A DNA stretch of 27,234 bases, taken from CAITZA01 sp937915285 (GTDB taxonomy: Bacteria; Desulfobacterota; Desulfomonilia; Desulfomonilales; Desulfomonilaceae). The stretch covers positions 1-27,234 of the forward strand of contig DAISIV010000045.1 in assembly GCA_036821825.1 (NCBI GenBank). Reading direction: 5' to 3'. The notes beneath the pieces are model-generated. The model made no database searches. It was not told where the DNA came from and saw only the letters and a program-made list of their open reading frames with translations. Position 1 is the first letter of the stretch; each line of letters opens with the position of its first letter. Below are positions 24,990 to 27,234 of this stretch, one piece after another. The translations under genes and the position numbers were made by a program.

Positions 24990-27234
24990 ATGCTCGTCAG
25001 CTTAAACTGGCTGAAAGAGTTTGTAGAAACGGACAAGACGGCCTATGAAATAGCCGACCATCTGACCATGGGCGGAATTGAAGTTGAGTCTGTGACACGA
25101 GTGGGTGACAACCTAAAAACAGTTTACACCGCAAGAATTTCTCAGGTGGCACCTCACCCTAATGGTCAAAACCTTTCGGTTGTAAAACTGGATTTCGGCG
25201 ACAGGTCGGATCAGGTAGTCTGCGGCGCGCCTAACGTTGAAATTGGGTCCATCGTTGCTTTCGCGCAATCCGGGACGACGCTTCCAACGGGATTGAAGGT
25301 CGAACCTCGGGAAATAAAAGGCATCATGTCACCTGGGATGATCTGTTCGGAGCGGGAGTTGGGTTTGGGAGAGGACTCGTCGGGCATCCTGAAGTTTGAT
25401 TCAGGTACTCCGATAGGGCTCCCGATCGCATTGGCGATGGATTTCATTGATGACTTCATTCTTGAGACCTCGGTAACTCCAAACCGTGGTGATTGCCTTT
25501 CAATCCTTGGGGTCGCAAGGGAACTGGCTGCCCTGGTTGATTTAAAATACCGTAAACCTCTTTTTGACCTCGAAGATTCCAATGAAAAAATAGACGGTTA
25601 TCTCGAAATAGAATGCGCTGATCCTGAGTTTTGTCCGAGGTATGTTGCCAGAATGATAAAAGGACTCAAGATCGGGCCATCTCCATTCAGGGAACGCCTC
25701 AGACTCCATCGGTCAGGTGTAAGACCCATCTCCAATGTAGTGGACGCCACCAACCTGGTACTTCTGGAATGTGGGCAGCCATTGCACGCCTTTGATTATG
25801 AGCGACTTGAGGATCAAAAAATAGTAGTTCGCCGATGCGAAAGTGGTGAGAAATTTGTGACTCTGGATGGAGTCGAGCGGGATTTACCACCTAACAGCCT
25901 GATGATCAGGGACGGTAAGAGGTCCGTTGCTCTCGCAGGAATCATGGGAGGACAAAACTCTGAGATCGCAGATTCAACTCGTCACGTTGTAATCGAGAGC
26001 GCCTTTTTTGAAAGATTCGGCATCAGGCGAACTGCCAAGGCTCTTGGAATGTCGACAGAGGCTTCTTTCAGGTTCGAGCGGGGTGTTGATCCTGTAGGGA
26101 CCTTATGGGCTGCTCACAGGGTCGCATTCATAATGCAAAAACTTGCGGGTGGAAAGATTCTATCCGGAACTCTGGACTATTATCCGGCTCAGATTCAAAG
26201 GCCATTGGTTTCTCTCAGGCCGAAGAAGGTTTCTGACCTTGTGGGAACTGCCTTCGAGAATTCACAGATAGTGTCTTACCTTGAGCGATTGGGCATCAGT
26301 TGCGCTCAGAATGGCGACCCGGAAGAATCAATCAGTTGTGTCAGTCCGTCATGGCGATGGGACCTCGACAGAGAGGTCGACATGATTGAAGAGGTCGCAA
26401 GAGTCCATGGCTTCCAGCAAATCCCCATGTCACTTCCCATGGGTCGCATAAAATCTGACACGTCAAGAACCCAGTACAAACGGGTCAGGCATGCGGCCGA
26501 AATAATGAAAGCATCAGGTTTTACCGAAATAATAACCATGTCCTTCATTCCAGAGGACTCATGCCGCAGAATCGGCCTGATAGATTCGAGCCAGGTCCAG
26601 TTAAGGCTTCTGAACCCCCTGACGGAAGACTACAGCGTAATGAGGATGTCGCTTGTCCCCGGCCTGATTAGCGCGTTAAAAAGAAACCTGAATTTCAAAT
26701 CTGAATCACTGAAACTTTTCGAGATAGGGAAGATATTTACCCCCATCAACGGTAGTGATCTGCCCCGTGAAGATTTAGTCCTCTCAGGCGTAGCATGTGG
26801 CGCCAGACATTTAGATAGCTGGCATTACAATAGGGGAGAAATAGACGTATTTGGTAAAGTTGAAATAAGACCTGAAACAGATTTCTATGATGTCAAAGGC
26901 GCTATTGAAAATTGTATAGAGGGACTGGGGTGTGATGATGTTACATTCTCAACCTCAGACAGGACTTTCCTTCATAAGGGTAAGTCAGCAGATATACATT
27001 TCAAAGGCATACGTACTGGATTTATCGGTGAACTATCTCCGCAAAAGACTAGAGAAATTGGTTTAACTGGTAAAATTCAGGTTTTTGAAATTCTGCTAGA
27101 GCCATTCTTGTTTGGATACCGCAAGAATATAGCTTTTAAGCCACTGCCGCGCTATCCGCATATAGAACGTGACCTATCAGTACTGGTTGAAACAAATTGT
27201 TCAGGAGATGACATTAAGCACTTGATTTCACGTT
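24990..27234 (+). CDS. pheT: Phenylalanyl-tRNA synthetase beta subunit, 3'-truncated by the window
   Basis: Opens MLVSLNWLKEFV and stays open to the window end (748 complete codons of an expected roughly 800). Domains in order: N-terminal core, EMAP/OB tRNA-binding domain with HPNGQNLSVVKLDFG and CGAPNVEIG, the B3/B4 editing domain (about 210-390, with LLECGQPLHAFDYERL and IMGG), B5 (about 400-470), catalytic-like core with NPLTEDYSVMRMSL, and the beginning of the C-terminal anticodon-binding FDX-ACB domain (PLPRYPHIERDLSVLV). GAGGGG 10 nt before the ATG is the ribosome-binding site. It partners PheS for aminoacylation and hydrolyses Tyr-tRNA-Phe. The missing part is only the end of the last domain; there is no sign of a frameshift in the parts I translated. 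Confidence 0.97.
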   Translation, partial: MLVSLNWLKEFVETDKTAYEIADHLTMGGIEVESVTRVGDNLKTVYTARISQVAPHPNGQNLSVVKLDFGDRSDQVVCGAPNVEIGSIVAFAQSGTTLPTGLKVEPREIKGIMSPGMICSERELGLGEDSSGILKFDSGTPIGLPIALAMDFIDDFILETSVTPNRGDCLSILGVARELAALVDLKYRKPLFDLEDSNEKIDGYLEIECADPEFCPRYVARMIKGLKIGPSPFRERLRLHRSGVRPISNVVDATNLVLLECGQPLHAFDYERLEDQKIVVRRCESGEKFVTLDGVERDLPPNSLMIRDGKRSVALAGIMGGQNSEIADSTRHVVIESAFFERFGIRRTAKALGMSTEASFRFERGVDPVGTLWAAHRVAFIMQKLAGGKILSGTLDYYPAQIQRPLVSLRPKKVSDLVGTAFENSQIVSYLERLGISCAQNGDPEESISCVSPSWRWDLDREVDMIEEVARVHGFQQIPMSLPMGRIKSDTSRTQYKRVRHAAEIMKASGFTEIITMSFIPEDSCRRIGLIDSSQVQLRLLNPLTEDYSVMRMSLVPGLISALKRNLNFKSESLKLFEIGKIFTPINGSDLPREDLVLSGVACGARHLDSWHYNRGEIDVFGKVEIRPETDFYDVKGAIENCIEGLGCDDVTFSTSDRTFLHKGKSADIHFKGIRTGFIGELSPQKTREIGLTGKIQVFEILLEPFLFGYRKNIAFKPLPRYPHIERDLSVLVETNCSGDDIKHLISR

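Noticed and set aside
1..27234. Selenoprotein gene with in-frame TGA
   Set aside because: All recognised genes end where their families end, and I saw no family homology continuing past a TGA.

Overview
This window looks like chromosomal DNA of an anaerobic deltaproteobacterium (Desulfobacterota-like). That placement is inferred from a selenocysteine tRNA, a Re-citrate-synthase-like enzyme, a cytochrome b5/DUF2231 membrane protein and the mix of housekeeping genes. No rRNA, IS element, integrase, phage gene or CRISPR array was seen. Most genes are core functions; the less ordinary parts are a membrane-lipid-like block at 2.0-7.7 kb, an enzyme-sensor fusion at 12.9-14.9 kb, and a gene-free regulatory stretch at 22.0-23.0 kb.

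Layout. 1-68: the 3' part of the SRP RNA (ffs), then dnaX on the + strand. 2037-6223 (+): a small Cys-rich protein, a cytochrome b5-DUF2231 membrane protein, a UbiA-type prenyltransferase, a SAM methyltransferase and a membrane GT2 glycosyltransferase. 11320-6288 (-): tRNA-Sec (selC), engB, an RNase E/G with a long tail, a Nudix hydrolase and a condensation-domain acyltransferase that converges on the glycosyltransferase. 11518-12878 (+): ogt and a CYTH-domain protein. A hairpin separates these from a long - strand run: hisS-aspS followed by the DRE-TIM/Cache fusion (18021-12938), metX-metW (20023-18250), an M3-like zinc peptidase and a small zinc-ribbon protein (22045-20180). 23033 to the end (+): rpmI, rplT, pheS and the 5' part of pheT, behind a good promoter and a long structured leader.

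How the genes work together. ffs, engB, rpmI/rplT, hisS, aspS, pheST and selC serve translation and ribosome assembly; the RNase serves RNA processing; dnaX, ogt and Nudix serve DNA replication, repair and nucleotide housekeeping; metX/metW make O-acylhomoserine for methionine. The prenyltransferase, methyltransferase, glycosyltransferase and acyltransferase could jointly build or decorate an isoprenoid or glycolipid, but this rests on gene adjacency and family membership only. Several genes use TTG or GTG starts, so start choices were made from Shine-Dalgarno placement and are flagged where uncertain.
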